A stretch of DNA of 37,355 nucleotides from Christensenellaceae bacterium Phil1 (GCA_001940855.1 MSGS01000032.1:11998-49352); one strand, 5' to 3'. Shown: positions 15,805-25,348, counted from the first letter of the stretch. The notes: generated by a model not told the origin, from the letters alone. A program made the numbers and translations.

Positions 15805-16917
15805 ATGCGCATAATAGTGGATACGAACGCGCTGAACACGGCGCTTTCAATCGTAACAAAGGCCCTGCCGGTAAGGAGCACCATATCGGTGCTTGAAGGA
15901 GTATACATGAAGGCGGAGCAGAGAAGGCTGCTGCTTCGCTGCACGGATCTTAATATTCAGATAGAAGCCAGCATAGATGCTCTTATTGAAAAGGAAGGCG
16001 CAACGGTGCTGCCGGGCAGGCTGTTTTCCGAAATGGCCAAAAGGCTGCCGGGCGAAAGCGTTTCAATAGACGTAAACAAGAAGAACACCGCGGAGATAAT
16101 CAGCGGCGCATACCGCACCACCCTTCAATGCGAGGATGCGGGCGACTACCACGCCATGAACGAAGTTGAAAGCGACACTTCAATTAAAATAGAGCCGAAC
16201 GATTTCAGGAGCATGGTACGCGGCTGCATATTCGCCGCCGCTCAGGACGATACAAAGCCCATACTGACAGGCGCGCTGATGGAGCTTGGTTCGGACTCCC
16301 TCCGCCTTATAGCGCTGGACGGCTACCGCCTTGCGCTGCGTACCGCGCCCATAGTGAACAACGGCACGGAAGAAAAGGAGATTGTCGTTCCCGCGCGTTC
16401 GCTTATAGAGGTTGCGCGTATACTGCCGGACGATGGCGAGAAGGCGACCATAACATTCAGCCGTACCCACCTGAGCGCCACCGGCGGAGACGTGAAGATA
16501 ATAGCCCGCCTTATGGAAGGCGATTTCATAAAATATAAGCAGATATTGCCCAACGAGCACATGACCCGCGTGCGCGTGAACCGCAAGGAGCTGCTCGACG
16601 GCATAGAGCGCGTTGCGCTGATGGCGCGCGAAAGCAAGAGCAACCTTATTAAATTCTCTATTTCCCGGGAAATGATAGAGATATCCGCCAACAGCGAGAT
16701 AGGCCGCAGCAACGAGGAGATACCCTGCGCCGCCATGGGCGAGGATATAGAGATCGCCTTCAACAACAAATATCTGACCGACGTATTCAAGGTGCTTGAC
16801 GACGAGGAAATATACATGGACTTCAACAGCAACGTAAGCCCCTGCGTGGTGAAGCCCATAAACGGCGACGAATATTATTACCTGATACTGCCCGTAAGGC
16901 TGTTCACGGGAGCGTGA
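15805..16917 (+). CDS. dnaN: DNA polymerase III beta subunit (sliding clamp)
   Basis: DnaN forms the ring clamp that tethers DNA polymerase III and other repair proteins to DNA. The 370 residues match three clamp domains; the N-terminus MRIIVDTNALNTALSIVTKA and the C-terminal ending YYYLILPVRL are typical of the family, the latter near the hydrophobic peptide-binding pocket. GAGGAGG precedes the ATG. The gene is followed, immediately after its stop codon, by a five-hairpin array and a terminator, so it is not co-transcribed with recF or gyrB as in many relatives. Confidence 0.97.
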   Translation: MRIIVDTNALNTALSIVTKALPVRSTISVLEGVYMKAEQRRLLLRCTDLNIQIEASIDALIEKEGATVLPGRLFSEMAKRLPGESVSIDVNKKNTAEIISGAYRTTLQCEDAGDYHAMNEVESDTSIKIEPNDFRSMVRGCIFAAAQDDTKPILTGALMELGSDSLRLIALDGYRLALRTAPIVNNGTEEKEIVVPARSLIEVARILPDDGEKATITFSRTHLSATGGDVKIIARLMEGDFIKYKQILPNEHMTRVRVNRKELLDGIERVALMARESKSNLIKFSISREMIEISANSEIGRSNEEIPCAAMGEDIEIAFNNKYLTDVFKVLDDEEIYMDFNSNVSPCVVKPINGDEYYYLILPVRLFTGA

Positions 16918-17043
16918 GAGGGCTAATGCCCTCAGTGAAATCCTGCTGACGCAGGGTGAAATATTGCTTTCGCAATGTGAAATATGGCTGCGCCATGTGA
17001 AATCCGCCTGACGGCGGGTGAACATAAGAGATTATAAAGCTGT
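16918..17043 (+). repeat. Five-hairpin 3'-UTR array with GTGAAAT spacers
   Basis: Directly after the dnaN stop come five stem-loops separated by GTGAAAT: GAGGGC/GCCCTC, CCTGC/GCAGG, ATTGC/GCAAT, ATGGC/GCCAT and CCGCC/GGCGG. The tail GTGAACATAAGAGATTATAA leads to the terminator. The order and spacing are those of the array after the lipoprotein gene, though several stems differ in sequence. Confidence 0.88.
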
Positions 17044-17078
17044 GGGGACGGGAAACCGTCCCCTTGTTTATTTATATA
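17044..17078 (+). terminator. dnaN terminator (GGGGACG hairpin)
   Basis: GGGGACGG, GAAA loop and CCGTCCCC are followed by TTGTTTATTTAT. Confidence 0.8.
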
Positions 17079-17094
17079 TAAATTTGTAAAGTAC

Positions 17095-17480
17095 ACCAAA
17101 AGGCTCCCCTTTAAGGGGAGCTGGCAATACGCCGTGAGGCGGATTGACTGAGGGGTTGCCGTAAACAAGAGCAGCCCCGATTCAACCCCTCCGTCTGCTC
17201 GCTTTGCTCGCGGCCACCTCCCTCAATGAGGGAGGATGGTGGTATCACTAACCAAAAGCTGTCCCCGCAGGCGGGGAAAGTGGACACGAAGTGGCCGAAA
17301 GGGGAACGGCTCTGAGCAGCCAAGCTATTTTACTATTCCCCCTCAGTCGGCTACGCCGACAGATCCCCCGCCAGCGGTGGCGCCTTTTGGCACTGTACGC
17401 AGAGCTTATACCGCGCCAAAAGGCTCCCATTTACGGGGAGCTGGCAATACGCCGTGAGGCGGATTGACTGAGGGGTTATC
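17095..17480. repeat. CCAAAAGG-family repeat cluster between dnaN and glgA
   Basis: This gene-free stretch holds at least two CCAAAAGG-GGCTCC(C)...GGGAGCTGGCAATACGCC...GACTGAGGGGTT units (17096-17157 and 17406-17476). Between them is a CAACCCCTCCGTC...CACCTCCCTCAATGAGGGAGG unit (17182-17233), a CAAAAGCTGTCCCC...GGGGAAAG unit (17252-17313) and an inverted CCCCTCAGTCGG...CCTTTTGG unit (17339-17390). No credible coding frame is present. Confidence 0.72.
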
Positions 17481-17491
17481 AATCAATAAAC

Positions 17492-17512
17492 AAAAGGGAC
17501 GCATTGCGTCCC
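17492..17512 (-). terminator. glgA terminator
   Basis: On the minus strand GGGACGCAATGCGTCCC is followed by TTTTGTTT, about 25 bases after the glgA stop. Confidence 0.75.
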
Positions 17513-17537
17513 CTCATCCGTTTTTCATTCTTCATTT

Positions 17538-18971
17538 TTATTTTTTCATTATCTCAAGGTACTCCGCTGCCGCCTTCCTCCAGGAGAAGTCCTTTGCCAT
17601 GCCGCGGCTTATAAGGCCGTTCCACAGGGGCTTGTTTTGATAATCCTTAGCGGCGGTTTCGGCGGCGTAGAGCAGCTCGTGCGCATTATAATTGGCGAAG
17701 GAGTAGCCGCAGCCGGTGTTGTCGTAGCGGTTGAAGGGGGTAACGGTGTCCTTCAGGCCGCCTGTTTCGCGCACTATGGGAACGGTGCCGTAGCGCATGG
17801 CTATCATCTGCGTCAGGCCGCAGGGCTCAAACAGGCTCGGCACAAGGAATATGTCCGCGCCGGCAAATATGCGGCGGGCAAGCGCATCGTTGTATTCTAT
17901 GCGGGCGGCAAGCCTGCCGGGATAGGTTCTCTGCGCGTATCTGAAAAGGTTTTCGTAGCGGCTCTCCCCCGTCCCCAGCACAACAAGCTGAATCGGAATG
18001 TTCATCATTTCCTTCAGTACCCGCTCAACAAGGTCAAGCCCCTTCTGCCCGGTAAGGCGGGACACTATCGCCGCAACGGGAATGCTTGGGTCAACGTCAA
18101 GATCAAGCTCGTTTTGAAGCGCGGCCTTGCATTCCGCCTTGCCGCTCATATTTTCCGGGCAATAGTTGCGGCGCAGCGCTTCGTCCGTAAACGGATCGTA
18201 TGAAACGGTGTCTATGCCGTTGAGTATGCCAACAATGTCCCCCGCGCGCTCCGCAAGCACGCCCTCGAGCGATTCGCCGTAGAACTTGGTCATTATCTCC
18301 TTTGCATATGTGGGGGATACGGTGGTAACCTTGTCCGCATATACTATGCCGCCCTTGAGATAGTTAACGTTGCCGTAGAACTCCAGCTTGTGCATGTCGA
18401 ACGCCGCCCCGCCGAGGGAGAGCAGTTCGTCGCAGAAGCCGCGATCGAACACGCCCTGAAACCGCAGGTTATGTATAGTAAGTATTGTTTTTATGCGGGA
18501 GAAATACGGCATTTTAGCATAGTGCAGCTTCATAAGCGCGGCGGCCATTGCCGTTTGCCAGTCGTTCAGGTGCAGCGCATCGGGCATGAAGCCTATGTGC
18601 GGCAGCATCTCTATTATGGCCTTGGAGAAAAAGCCGAAGCGCTCCGCCTCGTCGCAATTGAACACGCCGTAAATATAATCCCGCCCGAAATAGTATTCGT
18701 TATCTATGAAGTAATACGTTATGCCGCGCTGAACAAGGCTTTCCACCCCGCAGTATTGATTGCGCCAGCCAAGCTTGATATTAAAATCGCACTCATGGCG
18801 CATATGCATGCCGAACTGCGCCTTTATCTTGGCGTATAACGGCAGCACAACCCTTATGTCCGCGCCCATTTCCCTAAGCTGAACGGGCAGCGCGGCGGCA
18901 ACGTCCGCAAGGCCGCCTGTTTTTACGAAGGGAGCGCATTCGCTGGCGGCAAAGAGTATTTTTTTGCTCAT
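17538..18971 (-). CDS. glgA: Glycogen synthase GlgA
   Basis: GlgA is the GT5 transferase that extends alpha-1,4-glucan from ADP-glucose. The 477-residue length is usual. KTGGLADVAAALP (residues 17-29) is the ADP-glucose binding loop, HLNDWQTAM (about 135) and the C-terminal EPCGLTQMIAMRYGTVPIV-x-ETGGLKDTV retaining-GT motif are intact. The start overlaps glgD by 4 bases. Last gene of the glgC-glgD-glgA unit, ending at a clear terminator. Confidence 0.96.
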   Translation of the reverse strand: MSKKILFAASECAPFVKTGGLADVAAALPVQLREMGADIRVVLPLYAKIKAQFGMHMRHECDFNIKLGWRNQYCGVESLVQRGITYYFIDNEYYFGRDYIYGVFNCDEAERFGFFSKAIIEMLPHIGFMPDALHLNDWQTAMAAALMKLHYAKMPYFSRIKTILTIHNLRFQGVFDRGFCDELLSLGGAAFDMHKLEFYGNVNYLKGGIVYADKVTTVSPTYAKEIMTKFYGESLEGVLAERAGDIVGILNGIDTVSYDPFTDEALRRNYCPENMSGKAECKAALQNELDLDVDPSIPVAAIVSRLTGQKGLDLVERVLKEMMNIPIQLVVLGTGESRYENLFRYAQRTYPGRLAARIEYNDALARRIFAGADIFLVPSLFEPCGLTQMIAMRYGTVPIVRETGGLKDTVTPFNRYDNTGCGYSFANYNAHELLYAAETAAKDYQNKPLWNGLISRGMAKDFSWRKAAAEYLEIMKK

Positions 18972-20092
18972 ACCAGCGCCCCTTTCCTTATCGTCACGGG
19001 GAAGCCCTCGTATCCGGCAAGATGCCTGCCCGGGCGCACCTGCACGCCCTTATCGAGTATAACGTAATCCAGCGCGCAGTTTTCGCGTATTTCGCTTGCC
19101 TGCATAACTATGCAGTTTTTAAGGCTGGTCCCCTGCCCAACGTGTACCCCGCGGAACAGTATGCAGTTTTCAACGCTGCCTTCAACTATGCAGCCGTCCG
19201 CAAGCAGGCTGTTTTTAACCTTCGCGTCCGCGCCGTAGCGGGTTGGGGCTTCGTCCTTTACCTTTGTGTAAATAGGATGATCCGCATTGAAAAGATCCGC
19301 GCGCACGGCCTCGTTGAAAAGATCCATGTTGTGCTTAAAATAGCTCGGCACGGAGTCAAGCCGCGCAACGTAGCCATCGTAACGGTAGCCGTTGAGCTTA
19401 AGCTTTGAAACGTTCCTTACAAGCACGTCCCTCATAAAGTCCGTATAGGCGTGGACTGCCGCGTCCTCTATAAGGTATTCGAGCATGCTCTTTTCCATTA
19501 TGTATGCATCGCAGCAGCGATAGGGCGTTTTGGGCCTGTATGGGTCTATCTCAAGGTCTGTTATCCTGCCCCCTTCGCCAAGGGTAAGCCTTAAATCATC
19601 GTAACGCACGGCGTCGCCCCAGTCCTTTTCCTCGCTGTACATTATGGTAACGTCCGCGCCGCTTTCAATATGGCTTTTAAGCATGGCATCGTAGGTGCAG
19701 TTATATATTGTGTGGCTGCCGGTAAGTATAACGTAGCGCTGGGCGCTGCGGCGCACGTAGCCCATAACGGAGCGTATGGCGTCCACCGTGCCACGGTAAA
19801 GGCCGGTATTGTCCCGCGTTAAAAACGGCGGCAGTATGAAAAGCCCGTCGCGCTTGCGGTGCAAATCCCATTCCTTGCCGCTGCCCAGGTGATCCATAAG
19901 CGAATGGTAGTTCCTTTGCGCAATAACGCCAACGTTGGTAACGCCCGTGTTCACAAGGTTGCTCAAAATAAAATCTATGCAGCGGTATCTTCCGCCGAAG
20001 GGCACCGCGGCGATGGAGCGGCTGTATGTTATGTCCCTAAGCTGGTTGTTGGATTCGCCCGTATAAATAAGTCCGAATGCTTTTTCGTTCAT
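18968..20092 (-). CDS. glgD: Glucose-1-phosphate adenylyltransferase subunit GlgD
   Basis: GlgD is the non-catalytic or regulatory partner of GlgC known from Gram-positive bacteria. The 374-residue product has the nucleotidyltransferase fold and a C-terminal left-handed beta-helix region. The loop normally reading GGxGTRL has become YTGESNNQL, so the catalytic GxGxR is lost, as in known GlgD proteins. I start at 20092, with GGAGG 6 bases upstream; an in-frame extension upstream lacks support. It lies 11 bases after glgC and overlaps glgA. Confidence 0.94.
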   Translation of the reverse strand: MNEKAFGLIYTGESNNQLRDITYSRSIAAVPFGGRYRCIDFILSNLVNTGVTNVGVIAQRNYHSLMDHLGSGKEWDLHRKRDGLFILPPFLTRDNTGLYRGTVDAIRSVMGYVRRSAQRYVILTGSHTIYNCTYDAMLKSHIESGADVTIMYSEEKDWGDAVRYDDLRLTLGEGGRITDLEIDPYRPKTPYRCCDAYIMEKSMLEYLIEDAAVHAYTDFMRDVLVRNVSKLKLNGYRYDGYVARLDSVPSYFKHNMDLFNEAVRADLFNADHPIYTKVKDEAPTRYGADAKVKNSLLADGCIVEGSVENCILFRGVHVGQGTSLKNCIVMQASEIRENCALDYVILDKGVQVRPGRHLAGYEGFPVTIRKGALV

Positions 20093-20103
20093 GCCGCGCC
20101 TCC

Positions 20104-21312
20104 TTATTTGCTCACTACCATGCCCGCGGGTATCATGGCGCATTCGGCTATGCGCGCCCCGCTGGCAACAAGGGTTATGTCGCCTGTAAGCGTAGTGTCG
20201 TATGCGTTCGTGCCGTCCGGCTCAATGCCTATCTGCGCGCCCGGGGCAACGCATGCGTTTTCGCCCAGTATGGCCTTTCGTATAACCGCGCCCTCGCCTA
20301 TGCGCGCGCCGGGCATAACAACGCTGTTTTCTATAACGGCGTTCCTGCCTACCCTTACCCCCGTGAAAAGCACGCTCCGCTCAATGCAGCCGTATATTTC
20401 GCAGCCTTCGCTCACTATGCTGTTTTCTGCGTGCGCATCCGCGCCTATGTAATGCGCGGGCATTATGGGGCTGCGGCTGTATATGCGCCATTCGCTGTCG
20501 TTAAGGTCAAGCGCGGAGGGATTGTCTATCAAATCCATGTTGGCCTCCCAAAGGCTCTTTACCGTGCCCACGTCCTTCCAATATCCGTTGAAGCCGTATG
20601 CCGCAAGGCGCTTGCCGTCGCTCAAAAGCTTGGGTATTATATCCTTGCCGAAATCGTGGCTTGAGGAATCGTTCTTCTCGTCCTCGGTAAGGTATTTTTC
20701 AAGCACGTCGAAGCTGAATATGTATATGCCCATGGAGGCGTTGTTGCTCACGGGGTTTTTGGGCTTTTCCCAGAATGCTGTTATCATGCCCGCATCATCG
20801 GTCTGCATTATGCCGAAGCGGTGCGCTTCCTCCATGGGTACCTGCAAAACGGCTATGGTAGCATCCGCCTGTTTTTCAATATGGCAGCGGAGCATTGCGG
20901 CGTAGTTCATTTTGTATATATGGTCGCCGCTCAAAATGAGTACATATTTGGGCGAATACTGCCTGAGAAACGCAAGGTTTTGATATATTGCGTTCGCGGT
21001 GCCCGAATACCATTTGCCGCGGCTGCCGCTTACATACGGCGGGAGCACATATACGCCGCCGCTGTTGCGGTCAAGGTCCCACGCGGAGCCGTTGCCCAGA
21101 TATGCGTTCAGCTCCAGCGGGGAATACTGCGTAAGCACGCCCACGGTATCAATGTCCGAATTTACGCAGTTTGAAAGCGGAAAGTCAATTATCCTGTATT
21201 TCCCGCCGAAGGGAACGGCGGGCTTTGCCGTGCGGTCGGTAAGCACGCCAAGGCGCGTGCCCTGCCCGCCGGCAAGCAGCATTGCAACCATCTTTTTTGT
21301 TACCATAGGCAT
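20104..21312 (-). CDS. glgC: Glucose-1-phosphate adenylyltransferase GlgC
   Basis: GlgC makes ADP-glucose from ATP and glucose 1-phosphate, the committed step to glycogen. The 402-residue product carries the intact catalytic loop [14 protein letters not shown], then [28 protein letters not shown] (catalytic Asp) and FWEKP. A beta-helix domain ends it. AAGGAG lies 5 bases before the ATG. It opens the glgC-glgD-glgA unit; glgB lies upstream across a 771-base repeat-rich gap. Confidence 0.96.
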   Translation of the reverse strand: MPMVTKKMVAMLLAGGQGTRLGVLTDRTAKPAVPFGGKYRIIDFPLSNCVNSDIDTVGVLTQYSPLELNAYLGNGSAWDLDRNSGGVYVLPPYVSGSRGKWYSGTANAIYQNLAFLRQYSPKYVLILSGDHIYKMNYAAMLRCHIEKQADATIAVLQVPMEEAHRFGIMQTDDAGMITAFWEKPKNPVSNNASMGIYIFSFDVLEKYLTEDEKNDSSSHDFGKDIIPKLLSDGKRLAAYGFNGYWKDVGTVKSLWEANMDLIDNPSALDLNDSEWRIYSRSPIMPAHYIGADAHAENSIVSEGCEIYGCIERSVLFTGVRVGRNAVIENSVVMPGARIGEGAVIRKAILGENACVAPGAQIGIEPDGTNAYDTTLTGDITLVASGARIAECAMIPAGMVVSK

Positions 21313-21370
21313 TTGTTCTCCTTTTGCAGTAGTGAAAATTTATGTTCTTCCATATGTAACAGAAGTTTGT

Positions 21371-22076
21371 ATATCGTCCCAAAAGGCTCCCCGGCCGGGG
21401 AGCTGGCAATACGCCGTAAGGCGGATTGACTGAAGGGTTGACGTAAATAGGTGAAGCCTCTTTCTTTTTTAACCCCTTCGTCTGATCGCTTTGCTCGCAT
21501 CCACCTCCCCTTTCAGGGCAGGCTTAATGTAAGAGTTTGCACTGCACCAAAAGGCGCCACCATTTATGGGGGAGCTGTCGAGCCGTAGGCGAGACTGAGG
21601 GGGAATAGTAAAATAGATTGGCAGCTTTGAGTCATTCCCCTTTAGTCTGCTCGTTACACTCGCATCTACGAACGCTGGTTGGAATATGGTCGTCTTGCAG
21701 CGCTGCCGCTTGCAATACTCCCTATTCCGCCCGATTCTCCCCTCGCTGCATCGCCCACTGGGCGCGCTCGGCTCGAATCCCCCGCACGCGTGGACAGCTT
21801 TTGGTTGGAGTTATCGTCAGCCTGCCCTGAAAGGGGAGGTGGCGAACGAAGTGAGACGGAGGGGTTATAAAGAAGCTTGCAGTTCTTTGTCTGTTTCAAC
21901 CCCTCAGTCACGGCTTATGCCGTGCCAGCTCCCCGTTCGGGGAGACTAACTCCTTCCGTCTTTTGCTTCGCAAAATCCACCTCCCTCAAAGAGGGAGGCT
22001 TACCTTAAGAGTTTAGATACCTCCCCAAAAGGCTCCCTCCTTGAGGGAGCTGTCAGCGTAGCTGACTGAGGGAGTA
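21371..22076. repeat. CCAAAAGG-family repeat cluster between glgB and glgC
   Basis: The 771-base gap 21313-22083 is largely filled with dispersed repeat units. CCAAAAGG-initiated double hairpins start at 21373, 21547 and 22023 with GGCTCCCC, GGCGCCACC and GGCTCCCTCC stems. CAACCCCTCAGTC and AACCCCTTCGTC units in the other orientation lie at about 21470 and 21898, and (C)CACCTCCC units near 21501 and 21979. A 150-base stretch (about 21670-21820) between them is not explained by any unit I recognise and has no good reading frame. Confidence 0.7.
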
Positions 22077-22083
22077 ACACTCT

Positions 22084-23931
22084 TTACCTCCTCACCCTAT
22101 AATACGCCGCCTCATACCCTTTTAACTCCATAAGCAGCACGCAGCCTTCGCCCTCATCCTCGGCGGGGATGATTGGCTCGTCGCGCTCAATGCTGCTCAT
22201 CACGCGCTCAAGCGTGCAGCGGTAGGGCATGTGTATTGGATATGCGCCGTGGTCAACGGGGGTGAAGTTGAATACGCAGAGCAGCTCGTCCCCCTCCGCA
22301 TCCATGCGGCTGAAGGCTATTATGCTGTGCGCCGCGTCGTCCGCCTGCCGCCACTCAAAGCCGTCCCACGAATCGTCAATTTCAAATAAGGGGGAATTGG
22401 CGCGGTATGTCATGTTCAGCGCCTTCACAAATTCCCTAAGCGCCGCGTGATGCTCGTAATCAAGCAGCATCCAGTCTATCGATGTTTTGAAGTTCCATTC
22501 AGCAAATTGGCCGAACTCACCGCCCATGAAAAGCAGCTTTTTGCCGGGCATGGCGTATTGCAGCATGTAAAGCTGCCTGAGCTGCATGAACATTTCTTCA
22601 TAGCTGCCCTTCATGCGGCCTATGAGTGAGTTTTTAAGATGAACGACCTCGTCGTGCGAAAGGGGCAGTATAAAATGCTCGCTGAAGGCATACATCATTG
22701 GAAACGTAAGCTTTTCATGGGAGTATTTTCTGTAAACGCTGTCCTGCTTCATGTATGAAAGCACGTCGTTCATCCAGCCCATATTCCATTTGAAATCGAA
22801 CCCAAGGCCGCCTTTGTTCGCGTCCCGCGTTACGCCGTCAAACGCGGTGCTTTCCTCCGCAATCAGCAGCGCGCCTGGGGATTCCCGCTTCACGGCCGTG
22901 CTCAGCGTTTTGAAAAACTCTATCGCGGCCAAATTTTCCCGCCCGCCGAATTTGTTCGGCAAAAACTGCTTGCCCTCCTTGCCGAAGTCAAGATAAAGCA
23001 TGCAGCTCACCGCGTCCGTGCGCAGGCCGTCTATATGATATTCATTCAGCCAGAATACTGCGTTTGATACAAGAAAGCTTATAACCTCGCTGCGTTCAAA
23101 ATTGAATTGCAGCGTGCCCCATTGCGGCTGCTCGCTGCGGCGGGGATCGGCGTGCTCATAAAGCGCCGTCCCGTCAAAAAGCCTGAGCCCGTGGGCGTCC
23201 TTTGTGAAATGCGCCGCTACCCAGTCCAGTATAACGCCTATGCCGCGGCTGTGGAATGCGTCGATAAGCGCCTTAAGGCCGTTCGGGTCGCCGTAGCGGG
23301 AGGTTGCGCTGTAATACCCCGTGGTTTGGTAGCCCCAGCTGTCGTCAAGCGGATATTCGCTAAGCGGCATAAGCTCAACATGGGTATAGCCCATCTCCTC
23401 AACGTAGTCCGCAAGCTCGGTTGCAAGCGCGGCGTAATCAAGCCCCTTCCGCCAGGAACCAAGATGCACCTCGTATATGCTCACGGGGCTTGTGTGTATA
23501 TTTGCTCCCCTGTACGGCCTGTGCCGCATATAGCCTTCGTCGTGCCAAGCATATGAATCGTTGTCCCATATTACGGACGCCGTGTCAGGCCGCATTTGGG
23601 AATAAAACGCGAACGGATCGGCCTTGAAGATAAGCTGCTCATCCGCCGTATATATTGCGAATTTGTATAAATCCCCCGCGCAGGCGTTTCTTATATGCGC
23701 CTGCCAAACGCCCGTGGTGAAGCACGGCTCCATTATGTTTGCATTTACGTCCCAGTTGTTGAAAGAACCCACCACACTCACGCTCAGCGCGTTCGGCGCC
23801 CATACGGCAAAGCGATATGCCGCGCCGCCGTCCTCCATGGTCACGCGGTGGCAGCCAAGCGCCCTGTATGCATAGGCGCTTTTGCCTTCGTTAAAAAGAT
23901 AAAGCTCCGTTTGATCCAAGTAAGTACCCAT
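22084..23931 (-). CDS. glgB: 1,4-alpha-glucan branching enzyme GlgB
   Basis: GlgB (GH13) introduces alpha-1,6 branches into glycogen. The 615-residue product has an N-terminal CBM48 domain (RFAVWAPNALSVSVVGSFNNW), and the barrel motifs DWVAAHF, GLRTDAVSCML (nucleophile Asp), EEST (acid/base Glu) and LPLSHDEVVH (transition-state Asp). I use the ATG at 23931, which has AAGGCGG 11 bases upstream; a GTG at 23943 lies too close to that site. It is divergent from feoA and precedes the glgC-glgD-glgA unit. Confidence 0.95.
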   Translation of the reverse strand: MGTYLDQTELYLFNEGKSAYAYRALGCHRVTMEDGGAAYRFAVWAPNALSVSVVGSFNNWDVNANIMEPCFTTGVWQAHIRNACAGDLYKFAIYTADEQLIFKADPFAFYSQMRPDTASVIWDNDSYAWHDEGYMRHRPYRGANIHTSPVSIYEVHLGSWRKGLDYAALATELADYVEEMGYTHVELMPLSEYPLDDSWGYQTTGYYSATSRYGDPNGLKALIDAFHSRGIGVILDWVAAHFTKDAHGLRLFDGTALYEHADPRRSEQPQWGTLQFNFERSEVISFLVSNAVFWLNEYHIDGLRTDAVSCMLYLDFGKEGKQFLPNKFGGRENLAAIEFFKTLSTAVKRESPGALLIAEESTAFDGVTRDANKGGLGFDFKWNMGWMNDVLSYMKQDSVYRKYSHEKLTFPMMYAFSEHFILPLSHDEVVHLKNSLIGRMKGSYEEMFMQLRQLYMLQYAMPGKKLLFMGGEFGQFAEWNFKTSIDWMLLDYEHHAALREFVKALNMTYRANSPLFEIDDSWDGFEWRQADDAAHSIIAFSRMDAEGDELLCVFNFTPVDHGAYPIHMPYRCTLERVMSSIERDEPIIPAEDEGEGCVLLMELKGYEAAYYRVRR

Positions 23932-23999
23932 ATTGCAAAGCACCGCCTTATTTCTTTTTTATATTTTACCGCATGGCGCGGCGTTTGTGTAGGGCGATT

Positions 24000-24028
24000 T
24001 TTTGCCTTCACCATGCATCCATTATAAA
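24000..24028 (+). promoter_or_regulatory. Possible feoAB promoter
   Basis: TTTTGC (24000-24005) and TATAAA (24023-24028) are 17 bases apart. Downstream, an AT-rich imperfect dyad (AAACAT at 24027 and ATGTTT near 24057) overlaps the leader and could be a metal-regulator site. The regulator cannot be named. Confidence 0.4.
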
Positions 24029-24073
24029 CATATATTATTACATGTATATTTAGGCATGTTTACGGAGGCATTT

Positions 24074-24325
24074 ATGTATATGTATGATCTTTGGGGAGTT
24101 GGCGTTGGCCTTAGCGCCCGCATAAAAACTCATGATAATTCGCCCGAAAATGCGGCAATGCGCAGGCGGCTTATGGATATAGGCTTTACGGAAGGAGCGG
24201 AAATAGAATGCGTGCTTGCCGCTCCCGGCGGCGGAATAAAGGCATACCTTGTGCGCGGCAGCGTTATAGCGCTTCGCGAAGGGGACGCGCGGCTTATAAA
24301 AACGGGTGAAGCCTATGCAAAATGA
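24074..24325 (+). CDS. feoA: Ferrous iron transport protein FeoA
   Basis: FeoA is a small SH3-like cytosolic protein that supports FeoB in ferrous iron uptake. The 83 residues include MRRRLMDIGFTEGAEIECV and GGGIKAYLVRGSVIALR, the family pattern. I start at 24074, with GGAGG 5 bases before the ATG; a second ATG two codons later is possible. The 3' end overlaps the feoB start. Confidence 0.92.
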   Translation: MYMYDLWGVGVGLSARIKTHDNSPENAAMRRRLMDIGFTEGAEIECVLAAPGGGIKAYLVRGSVIALREGDARLIKTGEAYAK

Positions 24326-25316
24326 GCCTGTTATAGCCCTTTGCGGCAACCCAAACGTTGGCAAAAGCACGCTTTTTAACGCCCTTACCGGCATGAAGCA
24401 GCACACGGGCAACTGGAGCGGCAAAACAGTAAGCCTTGCGCGGGGAATATGCACGCGCGGCGGGAAGCGGTACGGAATAGTTGACCTGCCGGGAACATAT
24501 TCGCTGCTTGCCCATTCAAAGGAGGAGGAGATTGCAAGCGGCTTTATAGCTGACGGCAATGCGGATGCGGCGGTGGTGGTGTGCGACGCAACGTGCCTTG
24601 TGCGTTCGCTTACGCTTGCCATGCAGGTTTCGCGCCTTAATGCGCGCACGGTTATATGCATAAACCTTATGGACGAGGCCGAACGCCGCGGCATAAGCAT
24701 AGACACAGCAAAGCTTGAAGCATTAAGCGGCCTGCCATGCGCCGCCGTATCCGCGCGGAGCGAAAGGGGCATAGATGAGCTGTTCATAAAAATCAACGCC
24801 GCGCTTGAAGCGGAGCCTTCTCCCCCGCCCACATTCGCGTGCGATTGCCCGAACGCCGCCTTCTGCCTTTCGGAAAGCATATGCGCTAAGTGCGTTGCCG
24901 TATCCAAAAAAGCGGACGAACGCCGCATGAAGATAGACAGGATACTTACCGGCAGATACACCGGCATACCGATAATGCTTATGCTTCTTGCGCTGGTGTT
25001 CTACATAACGCTTGAAGGGGCGAACTATCCTTCCGCGTGGCTGAGTAAGCTGCTGCTTTCGCTTGAGCCGCCGCTAAATTCAGCGCTGCTCTCGCTCGGC
25101 CTGCCGCAGGGCGCGGCGCTTGCGCTCAGCGCGGGGGCGTACAGGGTGCTTGCGTGGGTGGTGAGCGTTATGCTGCCGCCGATGGCAATATTCTTCCCCA
25201 TGTTCACCTTCCTTGAAGAGCTTGGCTATCTTCCCCGCGCGGCGTTCAATATGGACCATTATTTCAGCCGCTCCGGCTCCTGCGGCAAGCAGGCCCTGAC
25301 CATGTGCATGGGCTAA
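24315..25316 (+). CDS. feoB: FeoB N-terminal part (gene interrupted by the element)
   Basis: These 333 codons encode the GTPase domain of the ferrous iron transporter and the first part of its membrane domain. GNPNVGKST (G1), DLPGTYSL (G3) and NLMDEA (G4) are intact. A cysteine-rich linker follows (ACDCPNAAFC-x6-CAKC, about residues 173-190), then the first helices. The frame stops in a TAA three bases after the left junction, within a conserved FeoB stretch (CGKQALTMCMG). The missing C-terminal part lies at 34966-35805 in the same orientation. GGGTGA precedes the ATG; a GTG at 24306 is an alternative start. Confidence 0.93.
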   Translation: MQNEPVIALCGNPNVGKSTLFNALTGMKQHTGNWSGKTVSLARGICTRGGKRYGIVDLPGTYSLLAHSKEEEIASGFIADGNADAAVVVCDATCLVRSLTLAMQVSRLNARTVICINLMDEAERRGISIDTAKLEALSGLPCAAVSARSERGIDELFIKINAALEAEPSPPPTFACDCPNAAFCLSESICAKCVAVSKKADERRMKIDRILTGRYTGIPIMLMLLALVFYITLEGANYPSAWLSKLLLSLEPPLNSALLSLGLPQGAALALSAGAYRVLAWVVSVMLPPMAIFFPMFTFLEELGYLPRAAFNMDHYFSRSGSCGKQALTMCMG

Positions 25317-25328
25317 AAGCGAATGCGG
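25301..25328. other. attL: attL junction
   Basis: The repeat CATGTGCATGGGC marks the left junction. CGAATGCGG at 25320-25328 is the arm of the reconstructed attP; its mate CCGCATTCG is at the right end. Confidence 0.8.
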
Positions 25329-25348
25329 GCTTGCGCATTTTCCCGCTA

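Noticed and set aside
21740..21800. GGCTCGAATCCCCC resembles a tRNA T-arm
   Set aside because: The flanking bases do not form the 5-bp T stem, and no anticodon or acceptor stem could be drawn.
24027..24062. TTTAGGCATG resembles half of a DtxR-type iron-box before feoA
   Set aside because: The second half-site is missing or weak, so no regulator can be supported; only a general promoter call was kept.
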